Of a stretch of DNA of 64,000 nucleotides, positions 9,627 to 20,504 are shown in pieces (within the stretch, counting starts at the first letter, position 1; every line of letters starts with the position of its first letter). Position numbers and translations under genes: made by a program. This DNA is from Streptomyces sp. NBC_00193 (GTDB lineage: Bacteria > Actinomycetota > Actinomycetes > Streptomycetales > Streptomycetaceae). The notes beneath the pieces are model-generated. The model made no database searches. It saw only the letters and a program-made list of their open reading frames with translations, and was not told the DNA's origin. The stretch spans positions 1,922,001-1,986,000 of the forward strand of contig NZ_JAPEMM010000001.1 of the NCBI RefSeq assembly GCF_026342735.1, written 5' to 3'.

Positions 9627-10274
9627 CTACTTCTTCAGCGCGTCCATGGCGCGCTGCGTGACGTCCTTGACCTCGCCGAGGGCGGGGATCGTCACGAGCA
9701 GGCCCTGGGCCTTGTAGAAGTCGATGATCGGCTCCGTCTGCGTGTGGTAGACGTCGAGGCGGTTGCGCACCGTGGCCTCGGAGTCGTCCTCACGCTGGTA
9801 GAGCTCGCCACCGCACGTGTCGCACACGCCTTCGGTCTTCGGCGCCGCGTAGTCCACGTGGAAGATGTGCTTGTTGTCCTTGCGGCAGGTGCGCCGCCCG
9901 GCGATCCGCTTCACGACCTCGTCCTCCTCGACCTCCAGGTCGAGGACGGCGTCGAGCTTGATGCCCTGCGCCTTGAGGATCTCGTCCAGCGCTTCAGCCT
10001 GGGAGACGTTGCGCGGGAAGCCGTCGAGCAGGAAGCCGTTCGCGGCGTCCGGCTGCTCCATGCGGTCCTTGGCCATGTCGATCGTGACCTGGTCGGGGAC
10101 GAGGTCACCCTTCGACATGTAGGACTGCGCGCGCTGGCCCAGCTCCGTCTTCTGGCTGATGTTGGCCCGGAACAAGTCGCCCGTGGAGATGTGCGGGATC
10201 GACAAGGTTTCGGCAAGCACAGTCGCCTGCGTTCCCTTGCCCGCGCCCGGCGGGCCGACGAGGACGATTCGCAT
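9627..10274 (-). CDS. adk: Adenylate kinase
   Basis: Interconverts ATP + AMP and 2 ADP. It has 215 residues with P-loop GPPGAGKGTQ at residues 7-16, AMP-site motif STGDLFRANI and DGFPRN. The long LID domain (about residues 125-160) has Cys/His residues (TCRKDNKHIFH, CDTCG) consistent with a structural zinc site. Its ATG overlaps the secY stop by one base (TGATG), so the two are translationally coupled. Confidence 0.97.
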   Translation of the reverse strand: MRIVLVGPPGAGKGTQATVLAETLSIPHISTGDLFRANISQKTELGQRAQSYMSKGDLVPDQVTIDMAKDRMEQPDAANGFLLDGFPRNVSQAEALDEILKAQGIKLDAVLDLEVEEDEVVKRIAGRRTCRKDNKHIFHVDYAAPKTEGVCDTCGGELYQREDDSEATVRNRLDVYHTQTEPIIDFYKAQGLLVTIPALGEVKDVTQRAMDALKK

Positions 10275-11590
10275 CAGCGGAGGAACCCTTCGTAATTACG
10301 CTGCTGGAGCTGGCTCTCGATCTGCTTCACGGTTTCCAGACCCACACCCACGATGATCAGGATGCTCGTCCCGCCGAACGGGAAGTTCTGGTTCGCTCCG
10401 AAGCCGGCCAACGCCATCGTCGGCACAAGAGCGATCAGACCCAGGTACAGCGACCCCGGCCAGGTGATCCGGTTGAGTACATAGCTGAGGTACTCGGCGG
10501 TAGGCCGACCGGCGCGGATGCCCGGAATGAACCCACCATACTTCTTCATGTTGTCTGCAACTTCCTCGGGGTTGAACGAGATCGCCACGTAGAAGAACGC
10601 GAAGAAAACGATCAGGAGGAAGTAGGTGGCGATGTAGTACGGGTGATCGCCCTTGACGAAGTGCTTGCTGATCCAGTTGGCCCAGCCGGCGGTGGAACCG
10701 CTGAACTGGACGATCAACGCCGGGATGTACAGCAGCGACGAGGCGAAGATGACCGGGATGACACCGGCCTGGTTCACCTTGAGGGGGATGTACGTCGAGG
10801 TGCCGCCGTACGCGCGCCGGCCGATCATGCGCTTCGCGTACTGGACCGGGATCCGCCGCTGCGCCTGCTCGACGAAGACCACCAGGGCCACCATCGCGAG
10901 GCCGACCAGGATGACCACGCCGAACTCGACCCAGCCGTCCGCGATCTTGCCCTGCTCCTTGATGGCCCACAGGGAACCGACGAAGCCCGCGGCGATCGAG
11001 ATGAACATCAGGATCGACATACCGTTGCCGATGCCCCGGTCGGTGATGAGCTCACCGAGCCACATGACCAGGCAGGTTCCGGCGGTCATGGTGAGCACCA
11101 TGACGACGGTGGTGAAGATCGACCGGTCGGGAACGATCTGGTCTTTGACGGAGCACGTCCCGAAGAGGGCTCCGCTGCGGGCGGTGGCGACGAGGCCGGT
11201 GCCCTGCAGGATCGCGAGCGCGACCGTCAAATAGCGCGTGTACTGAGTGATCTTCGACGTGCCGGACTGACCCTCTTTTTTGAGGTTCTCCAGCTTCGGG
11301 ATGACCACGGTCAGCAGCTGCAGGATGATGCTCGCCGTGATGTACGGCATGATGCCGAGCGCGAAGATCGTGATCTGGAGCAGCGCGCCACCGCTGAACA
11401 TGTTGACGAGACCGAAGAGGCTGTTGTTGCCCGCCCCCATCTGGTCCACACAGATCTGAACGTTCTTGTAGCTCACGCCGGGTACCGGCACGTGGGAACC
11501 GAGTCGGTACAGCACGATGATGGCGAGCGTGAAAAGCAGCTTCTTGCGCAGGTCGGGCGTCTTGAACGCCCGGGCGAACGCGGTGAGCAC
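10274..11590 (-). CDS. secY: Protein translocase subunit SecY
   Basis: Channel-forming subunit of the SecYEG translocon, 438 residues, ten predicted transmembrane helices. Signature stretches: RLGSHVPVPG after helix 1, and the cytoplasmic loop QRRIPVQYAKR. GTG start at 11590. A strong terminator upstream (11711-11744) suggests that secY-adk-map has its own promoter in 11591-11710. Confidence 0.97.
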   Translation of the reverse strand: MLTAFARAFKTPDLRKKLLFTLAIIVLYRLGSHVPVPGVSYKNVQICVDQMGAGNNSLFGLVNMFSGGALLQITIFALGIMPYITASIILQLLTVVIPKLENLKKEGQSGTSKITQYTRYLTVALAILQGTGLVATARSGALFGTCSVKDQIVPDRSIFTTVVMVLTMTAGTCLVMWLGELITDRGIGNGMSILMFISIAAGFVGSLWAIKEQGKIADGWVEFGVVILVGLAMVALVVFVEQAQRRIPVQYAKRMIGRRAYGGTSTYIPLKVNQAGVIPVIFASSLLYIPALIVQFSGSTAGWANWISKHFVKGDHPYYIATYFLLIVFFAFFYVAISFNPEEVADNMKKYGGFIPGIRAGRPTAEYLSYVLNRITWPGSLYLGLIALVPTMALAGFGANQNFPFGGTSILIIVGVGLETVKQIESQLQQRNYEGFLR

Positions 11591-11710
11591 GGTGCCTCCT
11601 GCGACCCCCGCGCTACTGCGTCAGAGGTGACGGTCTGAGGGATCGACGAATGTGTACAAGCAAAGGTGCAGGCCACCTTACCGGCGTCTGCACCTTCCAC
11701 GGAACGACCA

Positions 11711-11744
11711 ACCGGGGATGCCCCATATGTGAGGCATCCCCGGT
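11711..11744 (-). terminator. Terminator after rplO
   Basis: Perfect 12-bp stem (ACCGGGGATGCC at 11711-11722 with 11733-11744) in the rplO-secY gap, close to the rplO stop. It probably ends most transcription of the S10/spc operon before secY. Confidence 0.75.
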
Positions 11745-11776
11745 CGGGTTTCTAGCTATTTGTCACTGAGTTCGTC

Positions 11777-12232
11777 TTAGACGAGCTCGGTCACAGAGCC
11801 ACCAGCGGCGGCAATCTTCTCCTTGGCGGAGCCGGAAACGGCGTCAACCGAAACCTGCAGCGCCACGGAGATCTCGCCCTGGCCCAGGACCTTGACGAGG
11901 CTGTTCTTGCGAACCGCGCCCTTGGCGACCAGGTCGGCCACCGTGACTTCTCCACCCTCGGGGTAGAGAGCGCCGAGCTTGTCCAGGTTCACGACCTGGA
12001 ACTCGGTGCGGAACGGGTTCTTGAAGCCCTTGAGCTTCGGCAGACGCATGTGGAGGGGCATCTGCCCACCCTCGAAGCGCTGCGGGATCTGGTAACGGGC
12101 CTTCTGGCCCTTCGTACCACGACCGGCCGTCTTACCCTTCGACGCCTCACCACGACCGACACGGGTCTTCGCGGTCTTGGCGCCGGGGGCGGGACGGAGG
12201 TTGTGGGCCTTCAGCGGGCTGCTCTCAGCCAT
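11777..12232 (-). CDS. rplO: 50S ribosomal protein L15
   Basis: Late-assembly large-subunit protein, 151 residues from ATG 12232 ([20 protein letters not shown]). Contains the glycine-rich [20 protein letters not shown] motif that penetrates 23S rRNA. The start is one base beyond the rpmD stop. An upstream in-frame start (12250) would lie inside rpmD and is disfavoured. Confidence 0.97.
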   Translation of the reverse strand: MAESSPLKAHNLRPAPGAKTAKTRVGRGEASKGKTAGRGTKGQKARYQIPQRFEGGQMPLHMRLPKLKGFKNPFRTEFQVVNLDKLGALYPEGGEVTVADLVAKGAVRKNSLVKVLGQGEISVALQVSVDAVSGSAKEKIAAAGGSVTELV

Positions 12233-12233
12233 G

Positions 12234-12416
12234 TTAGTCAACCTCCTCAACCGTCACGAGGTGGCGGACGGTGTGAACCATTCCGCGGAACTCGGGGCGG
12301 TCCTCCTTGACGACGACGTCGTTCAGGCGCTTGAGCCCGAGCGAACGCAGCGTGTCGCGGTGGTTCTGCTTGCTGCCGATGTACGACTTGATCTGCGTGA
12401 CCTTGAGGCGAGCCAT
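12234..12416 (-). CDS. rpmD: 50S ribosomal protein L30
   Basis: 60-residue large-subunit protein starting [20 protein letters not shown] with the [15 protein letters not shown] motif. Its ATG overlaps the rpsE stop (TAATG), indicating translational coupling. Confidence 0.97.
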   Translation of the reverse strand: MARLKVTQIKSYIGSKQNHRDTLRSLGLKRLNDVVVKEDRPEFRGMVHTVRHLVTVEEVD

Positions 12417-13018
12417 TACGCACCCGCCCCAGCACGTGCACGGAGCAGAGCCGCGGGAGCGACGTCCTCGAGGGGCAGACCACGGCGAGCCGCGATCTCC
12501 TCGGGACGCTGCAGGCCCTTGAGGGCCGCCACGGTCGCGTGCACGATGTTGATCGCGTTGGAAGAACCAAGCGACTTCGACAGGATGTCGTGAACGCCGG
12601 CGCACTCCAGAACGGCGCGCACCGGGCCACCGGCGATAACACCGGTACCGGGGGCGGCCGGCTTCAGCAGCACGACGCCCGCGGCACGCTCACCCGTGAT
12701 CGGGTGAGGAATGGTGCCCTGGATGCGCGGAACCTTGAAGAAGGACTTCTTGGCTTCCTCGACACCCTTGGCAATGGCCGCGGGAACTTCCTTGGCCTTG
12801 CCGTAACCGACACCTACAGTGCCGTCACCGTCGCCCACCACGACCAGCGCGGTGAAGCTGAAGCGGCGACCACCCTTGACAACCTTGGCGACGCGGTTGA
12901 TCGCGACAACGCGCTCAACGTAAGCGGTCTTCTCGGCGGCAGGGCCACCGTCGCGACCCTTCCGGTCCCGCCGCTCGCCGCCACCGGCACCGCTTCCGCG
13001 GCGCTGGGGTCCAGCCAT
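12416..13018 (-). CDS. rpsE: 30S ribosomal protein S5
   Basis: Decoding-fidelity protein, 200 residues. A charged, glycine/arginine-rich N-terminal extension (about 35 residues) precedes the double-stranded RNA-binding-like S5 core ([20 protein letters not shown]). The C-terminal domain contains [23 protein letters not shown] start. Confidence 0.97.
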   Translation of the reverse strand: MAGPQRRGSGAGGGERRDRKGRDGGPAAEKTAYVERVVAINRVAKVVKGGRRFSFTALVVVGDGDGTVGVGYGKAKEVPAAIAKGVEEAKKSFFKVPRIQGTIPHPITGERAAGVVLLKPAAPGTGVIAGGPVRAVLECAGVHDILSKSLGSSNAINIVHATVAALKGLQRPEEIAARRGLPLEDVAPAALLRARAGAGA

Positions 13019-13064
13019 TGGATTACCTCTCTCTGTTACGTCCGTGAGTCCCGGAAAACGGGGC

Positions 13065-13448
13065 TTAGAACTTCAGCCCGGCTTCGCGGGCGGCGTCAGC
13101 CAGAGCGGCAATGCGCCCGGCGTATCGGTTGCCACCGCGGTCGAACACGACGGTCTCGACACCCGCAGCCTTGGCACGCTCGGCGACGAGTGCGCCGACG
13201 GCCTGGGCCTGCGAGCTCTTGTCGCCTTCGCCACCACGGATCGAAGCGTCCAGGGTCGACGCGGACGCCAGGGTGTGACCCTGGAGGTCGTCGATGACCT
13301 GAGCAACGATGTTGCGGTTGGAACGCGTCACGACGAGGCGCGGACGCTCCGCCGTACCCGAGACGTTCTTGCGGATGCGGATGTGGCGGCGGGCCTTGGC
13401 GGCACGCTTGTACGCGTCGCCCTTGGCGATCTTTACACCGTATGCCAT
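13065..13448 (-). CDS. rplR: 50S ribosomal protein L18
   Basis: 5S rRNA-binding protein, 127 residues, with [20 protein letters not shown] near the N-terminus and a C-terminal [23 protein letters not shown] start, two bases from the rplF stop. Confidence 0.97.
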   Translation of the reverse strand: MAYGVKIAKGDAYKRAAKARRHIRIRKNVSGTAERPRLVVTRSNRNIVAQVIDDLQGHTLASASTLDASIRGGEGDKSSQAQAVGALVAERAKAAGVETVVFDRGGNRYAGRIAALADAAREAGLKF

Positions 13449-13450
13449 GG

Positions 13451-13990
13451 CTACTTACCAGCCTTTCCGACCTTGCGGCGGATGACTTCGCCGGCGTACT
13501 TGACACCCTTGGCCTTGTACGGGTCGGGCTTCCGCAGCTTGCGGATGTTGGCGGCGACCTCGCCGACCTTCTGCTTGTCGATGCCCTCGACCGAGAACTT
13601 GGTGGGCGACTCGACCTTGAAGGAGATGCCCTCGGGCGCCTCGATCAGGATCGGGTGGCTGTAGCCAAGCTGGAACTCCAGGTTGGAGCCCTTCGCGGCG
13701 ACGCGGTAACCGACACCGCTGATCTCAAGAGCCTTGACGTAACCCGTGGTCACGCCGGTGATCATGTTCGCCACCAGCGTGCGGGACAGGCCGTGCAGGG
13801 CCTTGTTCTGACGCTCGTCGTTGGGGCGGGTGACGTTCAGAACGCCGTCCTCACCCTTGACGATCTCGATCGGCGCCTTGACCGTGAGCGCGAGGGAACC
13901 CTTGGGGCCCTTCACAGCCACAGCCTGGCCGTCGATGGTGACGTCCACACCGGCGGGAACCTGGATGGGGAGCTTGCCGATTCGCGACAT
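13451..13990 (-). CDS. rplF: 50S ribosomal protein L6
   Basis: Two-domain protein near the sarcin-ricin loop, 179 residues. Starts [20 protein letters not shown]. The C-terminal signature [20 protein letters not shown] is intact. ATG start. Confidence 0.98.
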   Translation of the reverse strand: MSRIGKLPIQVPAGVDVTIDGQAVAVKGPKGSLALTVKAPIEIVKGEDGVLNVTRPNDERQNKALHGLSRTLVANMITGVTTGYVKALEISGVGYRVAAKGSNLEFQLGYSHPILIEAPEGISFKVESPTKFSVEGIDKQKVGEVAANIRKLRKPDPYKAKGVKYAGEVIRRKVGKAGK

Positions 13991-14010
13991 TGCTTTTCCT
14001 CCGTTCCCGA

Positions 14011-14409
14011 CTACCAGACGTAGGCGAGGACTTCCCCACCTACGCCCTTCTTGCCTGCCTGCTGGCCGGTGAGCAGACCGTGGGACGTGGAGATGATCGC
14101 CACGCCCAGGCCGCCGAGCACCTTCGGCAGGTTGGTGGACTTTGCGTACACACGCAGACCGGGCTTCGAGATCCGCTTGATGCCCGCAATGGAGCGCTCG
14201 CGGTTCGGGCCGAACTTCAGCTCGAGGACGAGGTTCTTGCCGACCTCGGCGTCCTCGACCTTCCAGCCGGTGATGAAACCCTCCTGCTTGAGGATTTCTG
14301 CGATGTGCGACTTGATCTTGCTGTGCGGCATCACGACAGAGTCGTGGTACGCCGAGTTAGCGTTACGCAGACGCGTGAGCATGTCTGCGATCGGGTCAGT
14401 CATGGTCAT
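14011..14409 (-). CDS. rpsH: 30S ribosomal protein S8
   Basis: Central 16S rRNA-binding protein, 132 residues from ATG 14409 ([20 protein letters not shown]). In-frame sequence upstream of 14409 is not conserved-looking. Ends in the canonical [20 protein letters not shown] plus EVLAYVW. Confidence 0.97.
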   Translation of the reverse strand: MTMTDPIADMLTRLRNANSAYHDSVVMPHSKIKSHIAEILKQEGFITGWKVEDAEVGKNLVLELKFGPNRERSIAGIKRISKPGLRVYAKSTNLPKVLGGLGVAIISTSHGLLTGQQAGKKGVGGEVLAYVW

Positions 14410-14632
14410 GAAGTGGCCTTCGGCCTCTCTCGCCGGGGTTTCCTGTATGCGCCATCCCTCTCCCCACTCAGTGGCGGGACGGGTGCGGTGCGGGGACCTA
14501 CGGCGTAGTAAGTCGTTATGGGCGGCGGACGCCCAACCACACAAGCCTAAGGCATGCGCGGCCGGGCATCCGCCGTCCAGATGCTTACCGAGAGTCTCTG
14601 GTTTCTCCCAAGTCCTTACGGACGAGAGGGAA

Positions 14633-14818
14633 TTACCAGGAGCTCTTGGTCACGCCCGGCAGCTCGCCACGGTGAGCCATCTCACGAAGGCAGACGCGGC
14701 ACAGGCCGAACTTGCGGTACACGGAGTGGGGGCGACCGCAGCGCTGGCAGCGGGTGTACGCACGCACACCGAACTTGGGCTTGCGGGCAGCCTTCGCGAT
14801 GAGAGCCTTCTTCGCCAT
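14633..14818 (-). CDS. rpsZ: 30S ribosomal protein S14 type Z
   Basis: 61-residue zinc form of S14. Zinc ligands are visible as C-x2-C (CQRCG) and C-x2-C (CRVC). Order rplE-rpsZ-rpsH is standard for the spc operon. A gap of 223 bp to rpsH holds no gene. Confidence 0.97.
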   Translation of the reverse strand: MAKKALIAKAARKPKFGVRAYTRCQRCGRPHSVYRKFGLCRVCLREMAHRGELPGVTKSSW

Positions 14819-14823
14819 CTCGC

Positions 14824-15375
14824 TTACGCCTCCTTGAAGGGGAAGCCGAGGTGACGAAGGAGCGCGCGGCCCTCAGCGTCGTTGGTCGCCGTGGTGACCA
14901 CGGTGATGTCCATACCCCGGGTACGGTCGATCTTGTCCTGGTCGATCTCGTGGAACATGACCTGCTCCGTGAGACCGAAGGTGTAGTTGCCACGGCCGTC
15001 GAACTGCTTCGGCGACAGACCACGGAAGTCACGGATACGCGGCAGCGCGAGCGACAGCGTACGGTCCAGGAACTCCCACATGCGGTCACCACGGAGGGTG
15101 ACGTGGCAGCCGATCGGCTGACCCTCGCGCAGCTTGAACTGCGCGATGGACTTGCGGGCCTTCGTGACGGCCGGCTTCTGACCGGTGATCGTCGTCAGGT
15201 CCTTGATGGCGCCGTCGATCAGCTTGGAGTCGCGGGCGGCGTCGCCCACACCCATGTTGACCACGATCTTCACGAGGCCGGGGATCTGCATGACGTTCTC
15301 GTAGGAGAACTCTTCACGCAGCTTGCCCGCGATGTCCTCGCGGTACTTCGTCTTGAGACGCGGAGTGGTAGCCAT
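14824..15375 (-). CDS. rplE: 50S ribosomal protein L5
   Basis: 5S rRNA-binding protein, 183 residues. Contains [20 protein letters not shown] and the C-terminal [20 protein letters not shown]. The ATG overlaps the rplX stop by one base. Confidence 0.98.
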   Translation of the reverse strand: MATTPRLKTKYREDIAGKLREEFSYENVMQIPGLVKIVVNMGVGDAARDSKLIDGAIKDLTTITGQKPAVTKARKSIAQFKLREGQPIGCHVTLRGDRMWEFLDRTLSLALPRIRDFRGLSPKQFDGRGNYTFGLTEQVMFHEIDQDKIDRTRGMDITVVTTATNDAEGRALLRHLGFPFKEA

Positions 15376-15698
15376 CAGATGTCCTCACCCGTCCGCTTGG
15401 CAACGCGGATCTTGTTGCCCTCGTCATCGAAGCGGAAACCGACGCGGGTAACGACCTTCTGGCCGTCCTTCTCCACAACCAGCTGAACGTTGCTGACGTG
15501 GATCGGCGCCTCGGTGATCACGATGCCACCGGTCTGCGAGCCACCAGCGGTCTGGCCGGCCTTGGTGTGCTTCTTGACCCGGTTGACACCCTCGACGAGG
15601 ACGCGGTTCTCAGTAGGGATGGCCAGAATGACCTTGCCCTGCTTGCCCTTGTCCTTACCGGTGATGACCTGAACCAGGTCGCCCTTCTTGATCTTCAT
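15375..15698 (-). CDS. rplX: 50S ribosomal protein L24
   Basis: Assembly-initiator protein of the large subunit, 107 residues with the KOW motif near the N-terminus ([20 protein letters not shown]). ATG start, two bases after rplN. Confidence 0.98.
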   Translation of the reverse strand: MKIKKGDLVQVITGKDKGKQGKVILAIPTENRVLVEGVNRVKKHTKAGQTAGGSQTGGIVITEAPIHVSNVQLVVEKDGQKVVTRVGFRFDDEGNKIRVAKRTGEDI

Positions 15699-15700
15699 GC

Positions 15701-16069
15701 TTACAGCACCTCCGGCGCGAGCGAGATGATCTTCATGAACTTCTTCTCGCGCAGCTCACGGCCCACCGGGCCGAAGATACGGGTGCCGCGAGGGTCGCCG
15801 TCGTTCTTCAGAATGACGGCGGCGTTCTCGTCGAAGCGGATGTACGAGCCGTCCTGGCGGCGGCGTTCCTTCACGGTGCGAACGATGACCGCCTTGACGA
15901 CGTCACCCTTCTTCACGTTGCCACCGGGGATCGCGTCCTTGACGGTGGCAACGATGACGTCACCGATGCCCGCGTAGCGGCGACCGGAGCCACCGAGAAC
16001 ACGGATGCAAAGGATCTCCTTGGCACCAGTGTTGTCGGCGACACGCAGTCGCGACTCCTGCTGGATCAC
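15701..16069 (-). CDS. rplN: 50S ribosomal protein L14
   Basis: Subunit-interface protein, 122 residues, starting with GTG and [19 protein letters not shown]. Contains [15 protein letters not shown] and ends [20 protein letters not shown]. First gene downstream of the hairpin at 16154-16189. Confidence 0.98.
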   Translation of the reverse strand: MIQQESRLRVADNTGAKEILCIRVLGGSGRRYAGIGDVIVATVKDAIPGGNVKKGDVVKAVIVRTVKERRRQDGSYIRFDENAAVILKNDGDPRGTRIFGPVGRELREKKFMKIISLAPEVL

Positions 16070-16153
16070 GTCTATCTCCTGTTTGTCTGCCGGTTCCCGG
16101 CGGGGGCATCACTCCGAAGAGCTACCGCCCCCACCGAGCCTGGCGGAACGAAC

Positions 16154-16189
16154 CTGAGGGGCCCCTGGGCTTGATGCCCAGGGCCTCAG
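16154..16189 (-). terminator. Hairpin between rpsQ and rplN
   Basis: CTGAGGGGCCCCTGGGC can pair, with a small bulge, with GCCCAGGGCCTCAG just downstream of the rpsQ stop. It marks the S10/spc boundary and may be an internal terminator or attenuator. Confidence 0.6.
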
Positions 16190-16193
16190 ATAA

Positions 16194-16475
16194 TTACTTG
16201 GCCTTCTCGAGGATCTCGACGATGCGCCAGCGCTTGCTCGCCGACAGCGGACGCGTCTCCATGATGAGGACGCGGTCGCCGACGCCGGCAGCGTTCTGCT
16301 CGTCGTGCGCCTTGAGCTTGTTCGTACGGCGGATGACCTTGCCGTACAGAGCGTGCTTCACGCGGTCCTCGACAGCGACGACGACGGTCTTGTCCATCTT
16401 GTCGCTGACGACAAGACCCTCACGGGTCTTGCGGAAGCCGCGGTCAGTCGTCTCAGTCACGTTCTTCTCGCTCAT
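16194..16475 (-). CDS. rpsQ: 30S ribosomal protein S17
   Basis: Primary 16S rRNA-binding OB-fold protein, 93 residues. Contains [20 protein letters not shown] and [20 protein letters not shown]. Its ATG overlaps the rpmC stop by one base. Last gene of the S10 group. Confidence 0.97.
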   Translation of the reverse strand: MSEKNVTETTDRGFRKTREGLVVSDKMDKTVVVAVEDRVKHALYGKVIRRTNKLKAHDEQNAAGVGDRVLIMETRPLSASKRWRIVEILEKAK

Positions 16476-16699
16476 CAGGCGCTCTCCACCGTCTCGATAC
16501 CGAGCTCACGCTCGTGCATCAGGGTGTAGATGCGAGCGATGTCCTTACGGACGGACTTGAGCCGGCCGTTGTTCTCCAGCTGACCCGTGGCCGCCTGGAA
16601 GCGCAGCTTGAACAGCTCTTCCTTGGCCTCGCGCAGCTTGCCAACGAGCTCCTCGTTACCGAGCTCACGCAGCTCGGACGCCTTGGTTCCCGTCGCCAT
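16475..16699 (-). CDS. rpmC: 50S ribosomal protein L29
   Basis: 74-residue helical hairpin protein near the tunnel exit: [23 protein letters not shown] 16699 overlaps the rplP stop (TGATG); the alternative GTG one codon upstream (16702) is less likely. Confidence 0.96.
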   Translation of the reverse strand: MATGTKASELRELGNEELVGKLREAKEELFKLRFQAATGQLENNGRLKSVRKDIARIYTLMHERELGIETVESA

Positions 16700-17118
16700 C
16701 ACGACTCACCTGCCTCGCGCCGAACAATCCGGCACTTCATCGGAAGCTTGTGAGCAGCGCGGGTGAGCGCCTCACGAGCAATCTTCTCGTTCGGGTAGGA
16801 CAGCTCGAACATGACCCGGCCCGGGTGCACGTTCGCGATCCACCACTCGGGAGAACCCTTACCGGAACCCATGCGGGTCTCGGCAGGCTTCTTCGTCAGG
16901 GGACGGTCCGGGTAGATGTTGATCCAGACCTTGCCGCCACGCTTGATGTGGCGGGTCATCGCGATACGAGCCGCCTCGATCTGGCGGTTCGTCACGTAGG
17001 CGGGGGTAAGCGCCTGGATGCCGTACTCGCCGAACGAGACCTCAGTACCGCCCTTGGCCATACCGCGGCGCTTCGGGTGGTGCTGCTTGCGGTGCTTGAC
17101 CCTACGAGGGATCAGCAT
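16699..17118 (-). CDS. rplP: 50S ribosomal protein L16
   Basis: Protein near the A site, 139 residues. Starts [20 protein letters not shown]; contains [20 protein letters not shown] and the [11 protein letters not shown] loop. ATG start. Confidence 0.98.
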   Translation of the reverse strand: MLIPRRVKHRKQHHPKRRGMAKGGTEVSFGEYGIQALTPAYVTNRQIEAARIAMTRHIKRGGKVWINIYPDRPLTKKPAETRMGSGKGSPEWWIANVHPGRVMFELSYPNEKIAREALTRAAHKLPMKCRIVRREAGES

Positions 17119-17123
17119 GTCGG

Positions 17124-17966
17124 TCAGGCCTCCGTTCCGGTGCTCTCAGCCGGAGCGGCGGCGGGAGCGTCGGCCTTGGGGGCCTCGGCACCAACAGCCT
17201 GCTGCGGCTTGCGGCCACCACGGCCGCCGCGCTCGCCACCACGGCCACCACGGCCGGCGGGACGGTCGCCAGCGCCGGCGGCACCACGGGCCGGGCGGTT
17301 ACCCGCACGGGCCGCAGCGTTCTCGGCGCGAACCTCGGCGATGTTCTTGACATCGCCCTTGTAGATCCAGACCTTCACACCGATACGGCCGAAGGTGGTC
17401 TTGGCCTCGAAGAAGCCGTAGTCCACGTTCGCGCGGAGGGTGTGCAGCGGCACACGGCCTTCGCGGTAGAACTCGGAGCGGGACATCTCGGCGCCGCCGA
17501 GACGGCCGCCACACTGGATCTTGATGCCCTTGGCGCCGGCCTTCATCGTGCCCTGCATGCTCTTACGCATGGCGCGACGGAAGGAGACGCGGGAGGAGAG
17601 CTGCTCGGCAACGGCCTGCGCGACCAGCTGAGCGTCGACCTCGGGGTTCTTGACCTCGAGGATGTTCAGCTGGACCTGCTTGCCCGTGAGCTTCTCGAGG
17701 TCACCGCGGATGCGGTCGGCCTCGGCGCCACGGCGACCGATGACGATGCCCGGACGAGCGGTGTGGATGTCCACACGCACGCGGTCACGGGTGCGCTCGA
17801 TCTCAACCTTCGAGATGCCGGCGCGCTCCATGCCGGACGTCATCATCCTGCGGATGGCGACGTCTTCCTTGACGTAGTCCTTGTACAGCTTGTCGGCGTA
17901 CCAACGCGACTTGAAGTCGGTGGTGATGCCGAGCCGGAACCCGTGCGGGTTTACCTTCTGGCCCAT
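17124..17966 (-). CDS. rpsC: 30S ribosomal protein S3
   Basis: mRNA-entry-site protein, 280 residues. KH domain in the first half ([20 protein letters not shown]) followed by the S3 C-terminal domain. It ends in a long Gly/Arg/Ala-rich tail (about residues 215-280), a lineage extension common in Streptomyces. The ATG overlaps the rplV stop. Confidence 0.98.
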   Translation of the reverse strand: MGQKVNPHGFRLGITTDFKSRWYADKLYKDYVKEDVAIRRMMTSGMERAGISKVEIERTRDRVRVDIHTARPGIVIGRRGAEADRIRGDLEKLTGKQVQLNILEVKNPEVDAQLVAQAVAEQLSSRVSFRRAMRKSMQGTMKAGAKGIKIQCGGRLGGAEMSRSEFYREGRVPLHTLRANVDYGFFEAKTTFGRIGVKVWIYKGDVKNIAEVRAENAAARAGNRPARGAAGAGDRPAGRGGRGGERGGRGGRKPQQAVGAEAPKADAPAAAPAESTGTEA

Positions 17967-18313
17967 TACCGGGAACCTTCCTTGCTGCTGACGACCACGG
18001 TGATGTGGCTGGTCCGCTTGCGGATCCGGTAGGCACGGCCCTGGGCACGCGGACGGAACCGCTTCAGGGTCGGGCCCTCGTCCACGTACGCCTCGCTGAT
18101 GACCAGCGTGGAGGCGTCCGGGTGGTTGTAGTTGTGTGCGGCGTTGGCAATGGCGCTGTCGAGCACCTTGCCAACCGGCACGCTCGCGGCCTGCGGGGCG
18201 AAACGCAGGACCGCCTGAGCCTCCGTGGCATCCATGCCACGGATAAGGTCCACCACTCGGCGGGCCTTCATGGGCGTGACGCGGATGTACCGCGCCTGGG
18301 CCCTGGCTTCCAT
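17966..18313 (-). CDS. rplV: 50S ribosomal protein L22
   Basis: Tunnel-wall protein, 115 residues from ATG 18313 ([20 protein letters not shown]), preceded by AAGGGA at proper spacing. In-frame starts 9-12 codons upstream (to 18349) lack support. The tunnel loop region [20 protein letters not shown] is intact. Confidence 0.97.
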   Translation of the reverse strand: MEARAQARYIRVTPMKARRVVDLIRGMDATEAQAVLRFAPQAASVPVGKVLDSAIANAAHNYNHPDASTLVISEAYVDEGPTLKRFRPRAQGRAYRIRKRTSHITVVVSSKEGSR

Positions 18314-18356
18314 GGTTGTCCCTTCGGTGTAAGTCATAGTCGTAACCACCCCGCCT

Positions 18357-18638
18357 TTAGCGGCGCTTCGACTTCCGGTCGTCCTTGACGTGGCCGCGGA
18401 AGGTGCGAGTCGGCGAGAACTCGCCGAGCTTGTGGCCGACCATCGACTCGGTGACGAACACCGGGACGTGGATCTTGCCGTTGTGCACCGCGATGGTGTG
18501 ACCCAGCATGGCCGGGATGATCATCGAGCGACGGGACCAGGTCTTGATGACGTTCTTGGTACCGGCTTCGTTCTGTACGTCCACCTTCTTGATGAGGTGT
18601 CCGTCGACGAAGGGTCCCTTCTTGAGACTGCGCGGCAT
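18357..18638 (-). CDS. rpsS: 30S ribosomal protein S19
   Basis: Head protein, 93 residues: [20 protein letters not shown]. Also [20 protein letters not shown] and [19 protein letters not shown] start. Confidence 0.98.
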   Translation of the reverse strand: MPRSLKKGPFVDGHLIKKVDVQNEAGTKNVIKTWSRRSMIIPAMLGHTIAVHNGKIHVPVFVTESMVGHKLGEFSPTRTFRGHVKDDRKSKRR

Positions 18639-18650
18639 CTAAACCCGCTC

Positions 18651-19487
18651 CTAGCGCTTCTTGTTCGTCTTGCGGCGGCGGACGATGTACTTGCTCGAAG
18701 CCTTCTTCGGCGAGCGAGTACGACCCTCCTTCTGACCCCACGGGGAGACCGGGTGACGACCACCGGAGGTCTTACCCTCACCACCACCGTGCGGGTGGTC
18801 GACCGGGTTCATCGCGACACCGCGGACGGAGGGGCGAACGCCCTTCCAGCGCATGCGGCCGGCCTTGCCCCAGTTGATGTTCGACTGCTCGGCGTTGCCG
18901 ACCTCACCGACGGTCGCGCGGCAGCGCGCGTCGACGAGACGGATTTCACCGGACGGCATACGAAGGTGGGCCATGGTGCCCTCCTTCGCCAGCAGCTGCA
19001 CGGAGGCACCAGCGGAGCGGGCGAACTTGGCGCCGCCACCGGGACGGAGCTCGATCGCGTGGATCGTGGTACCGACCGGGATGTTGCGGAGCGCCAGGTT
19101 GTTACCGGGCTTGATGTCGGCCGTGGGGCCGTTCTCAATCCGGTCGCCCTGCTTCAGGTTCTTCGGCGCAATGATGTAGCGCTTCTCACCGTCGGCGTAG
19201 TGCAGGAGCGCGATGCGCGCAGTGCGGTTGGGGTCGTACTCGATGTGCGCGACCTTGGCCGGCACGCCGTCCTTGTCGTGACGACGGAAGTCGATCACAC
19301 GGTAGGCGCGCTTGTGGCCGCCACCCTGGTGTCGAACCGTGATCCGACCGGTGTTGTTACGGCCGCCCTTGCTGTGCAGGGGGCGGACCAGCGACTTCTC
19401 CGGCGTGGACCGCGTGATCTCGACAAAGTCGGCGACGCTGGAGCCACGACGGCCCGGGGTCGTCGGCTTGTACTTGCGGATACCCAT
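18651..19487 (-). CDS. rplB: 50S ribosomal protein L2
   Basis: Peptidyl-transferase-centre protein, 278 residues. Starts [20 protein letters not shown] and has the diagnostic [20 protein letters not shown] motif with the histidine near the catalytic centre. ATG start. Confidence 0.98.
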   Translation of the reverse strand: MGIRKYKPTTPGRRGSSVADFVEITRSTPEKSLVRPLHSKGGRNNTGRITVRHQGGGHKRAYRVIDFRRHDKDGVPAKVAHIEYDPNRTARIALLHYADGEKRYIIAPKNLKQGDRIENGPTADIKPGNNLALRNIPVGTTIHAIELRPGGGAKFARSAGASVQLLAKEGTMAHLRMPSGEIRLVDARCRATVGEVGNAEQSNINWGKAGRMRWKGVRPSVRGVAMNPVDHPHGGGEGKTSGGRHPVSPWGQKEGRTRSPKKASSKYIVRRRKTNKKR

Positions 19488-19526
19488 TTCTCAGTCCTCG
19501 TCCGATTCCGGACGACTAGACCTCCG

Positions 19527-19850
19527 TTAGGAGGCCTGGCCGCCGAAGATGTCGATTCGGTCGCCCTCAGCGAGGGTCACGATGGCGCGCTTGGTGTCAG
19601 CGCGCTTGCCGAAACCGGTCTTGGTGCGCTTGCGCTTACCCTGACGGTTGATCGTGTTGACCCCGGTGACCTTGACCCCGAAGACCGCCTCGACGGCCTG
19701 CTTGATCTGGGTCTTGTTGGAGCCGGGCGCGACGATGAACGTGTACTTGTTCTCGTCCAGCAGCGCGTAGCTCTTCTCCGAGACAACCGGCTTGATCAGC
19801 AGGTCGCGCGGGTCAGTGAAGGTCTTGCTGGTAACGGTCGCCTCAGACAT
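19527..19850 (-). CDS. rplW: 50S ribosomal protein L23
   Basis: Tunnel-exit protein that binds trigger factor and SRP, 107 residues. Contains [20 protein letters not shown] and [20 protein letters not shown]. Its ATG overlaps the rplD stop by one base. Confidence 0.98.
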   Translation of the reverse strand: MSEATVTSKTFTDPRDLLIKPVVSEKSYALLDENKYTFIVAPGSNKTQIKQAVEAVFGVKVTGVNTINRQGKRKRTKTGFGKRADTKRAIVTLAEGDRIDIFGGQAS

Positions 19851-20500
19851 CAGGCGTCGCTCCCTTCGGTCTCATCGGCCTTGGGGCCAGACACGAAGGA
19901 CTCGAAAGCGGCCTGAGTGAAGACCACGTCGTCAGAGACGATCACGTCGTACGTGTTCAGCTGGCCCGGCTCCAGGATGTGCACCTGGGGCAGGTTGCGG
20001 GCGGACAGCCACGCAGCCTCGTCGGCGCGCTCGACGACCAGGAGCACGTTCTTGCGCTCCGAGATCTTGCCGAACAGCGTCTTGGCGGCCTTCGTGGAGG
20101 CGGCACCCTCGACCACGCCGGTGACGACGTGGATGCGGGAGTGACGCGCGCGGTCCGAGAGGGCACCGCGGAGGGCGGCGACCTTCATCTTCTTCGGGGT
20201 CCGCTGCGAGTAGTCACGCGGCTGCGGGCCGTGGACGACGCCACCGCCGACGAACTGCGGAGCGCGGGTGGAACCCTGGCGAGCGCGGCCGGTGCCCTTC
20301 TGGCGGTACGGCTTGCGGCCACCACCACGGACTTCGCCACGACGCTTGGTCTTGTGCGTGCCCTGACGGGCAGCAGCCAGCTGAGCGACGACGACCTGGT
20401 GGATCAGCGGAACGCTGGTCTTCGCGTCGAAGATCTCCGCGGGGAGCTCGACGGTACCGGCCTTGTCGCCTGCCGGCGAAAGGATGTCAATGGTGCTCAT
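19850..20500 (-). CDS. rplD: 50S ribosomal protein L4
   Basis: Tunnel constriction protein, 216 residues from ATG 20500 ([20 protein letters not shown]). The rRNA-penetrating loop [20 protein letters not shown] is present. In-frame codons upstream (to 20599) belong to the rplC 3' region in another frame and are rejected. Confidence 0.97.
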   Translation of the reverse strand: MSTIDILSPAGDKAGTVELPAEIFDAKTSVPLIHQVVVAQLAAARQGTHKTKRRGEVRGGGRKPYRQKGTGRARQGSTRAPQFVGGGVVHGPQPRDYSQRTPKKMKVAALRGALSDRARHSRIHVVTGVVEGAASTKAAKTLFGKISERKNVLLVVERADEAAWLSARNLPQVHILEPGQLNTYDVIVSDDVVFTQAAFESFVSGPKADETEGSDA

Positions 20501-20504
20501 TAAC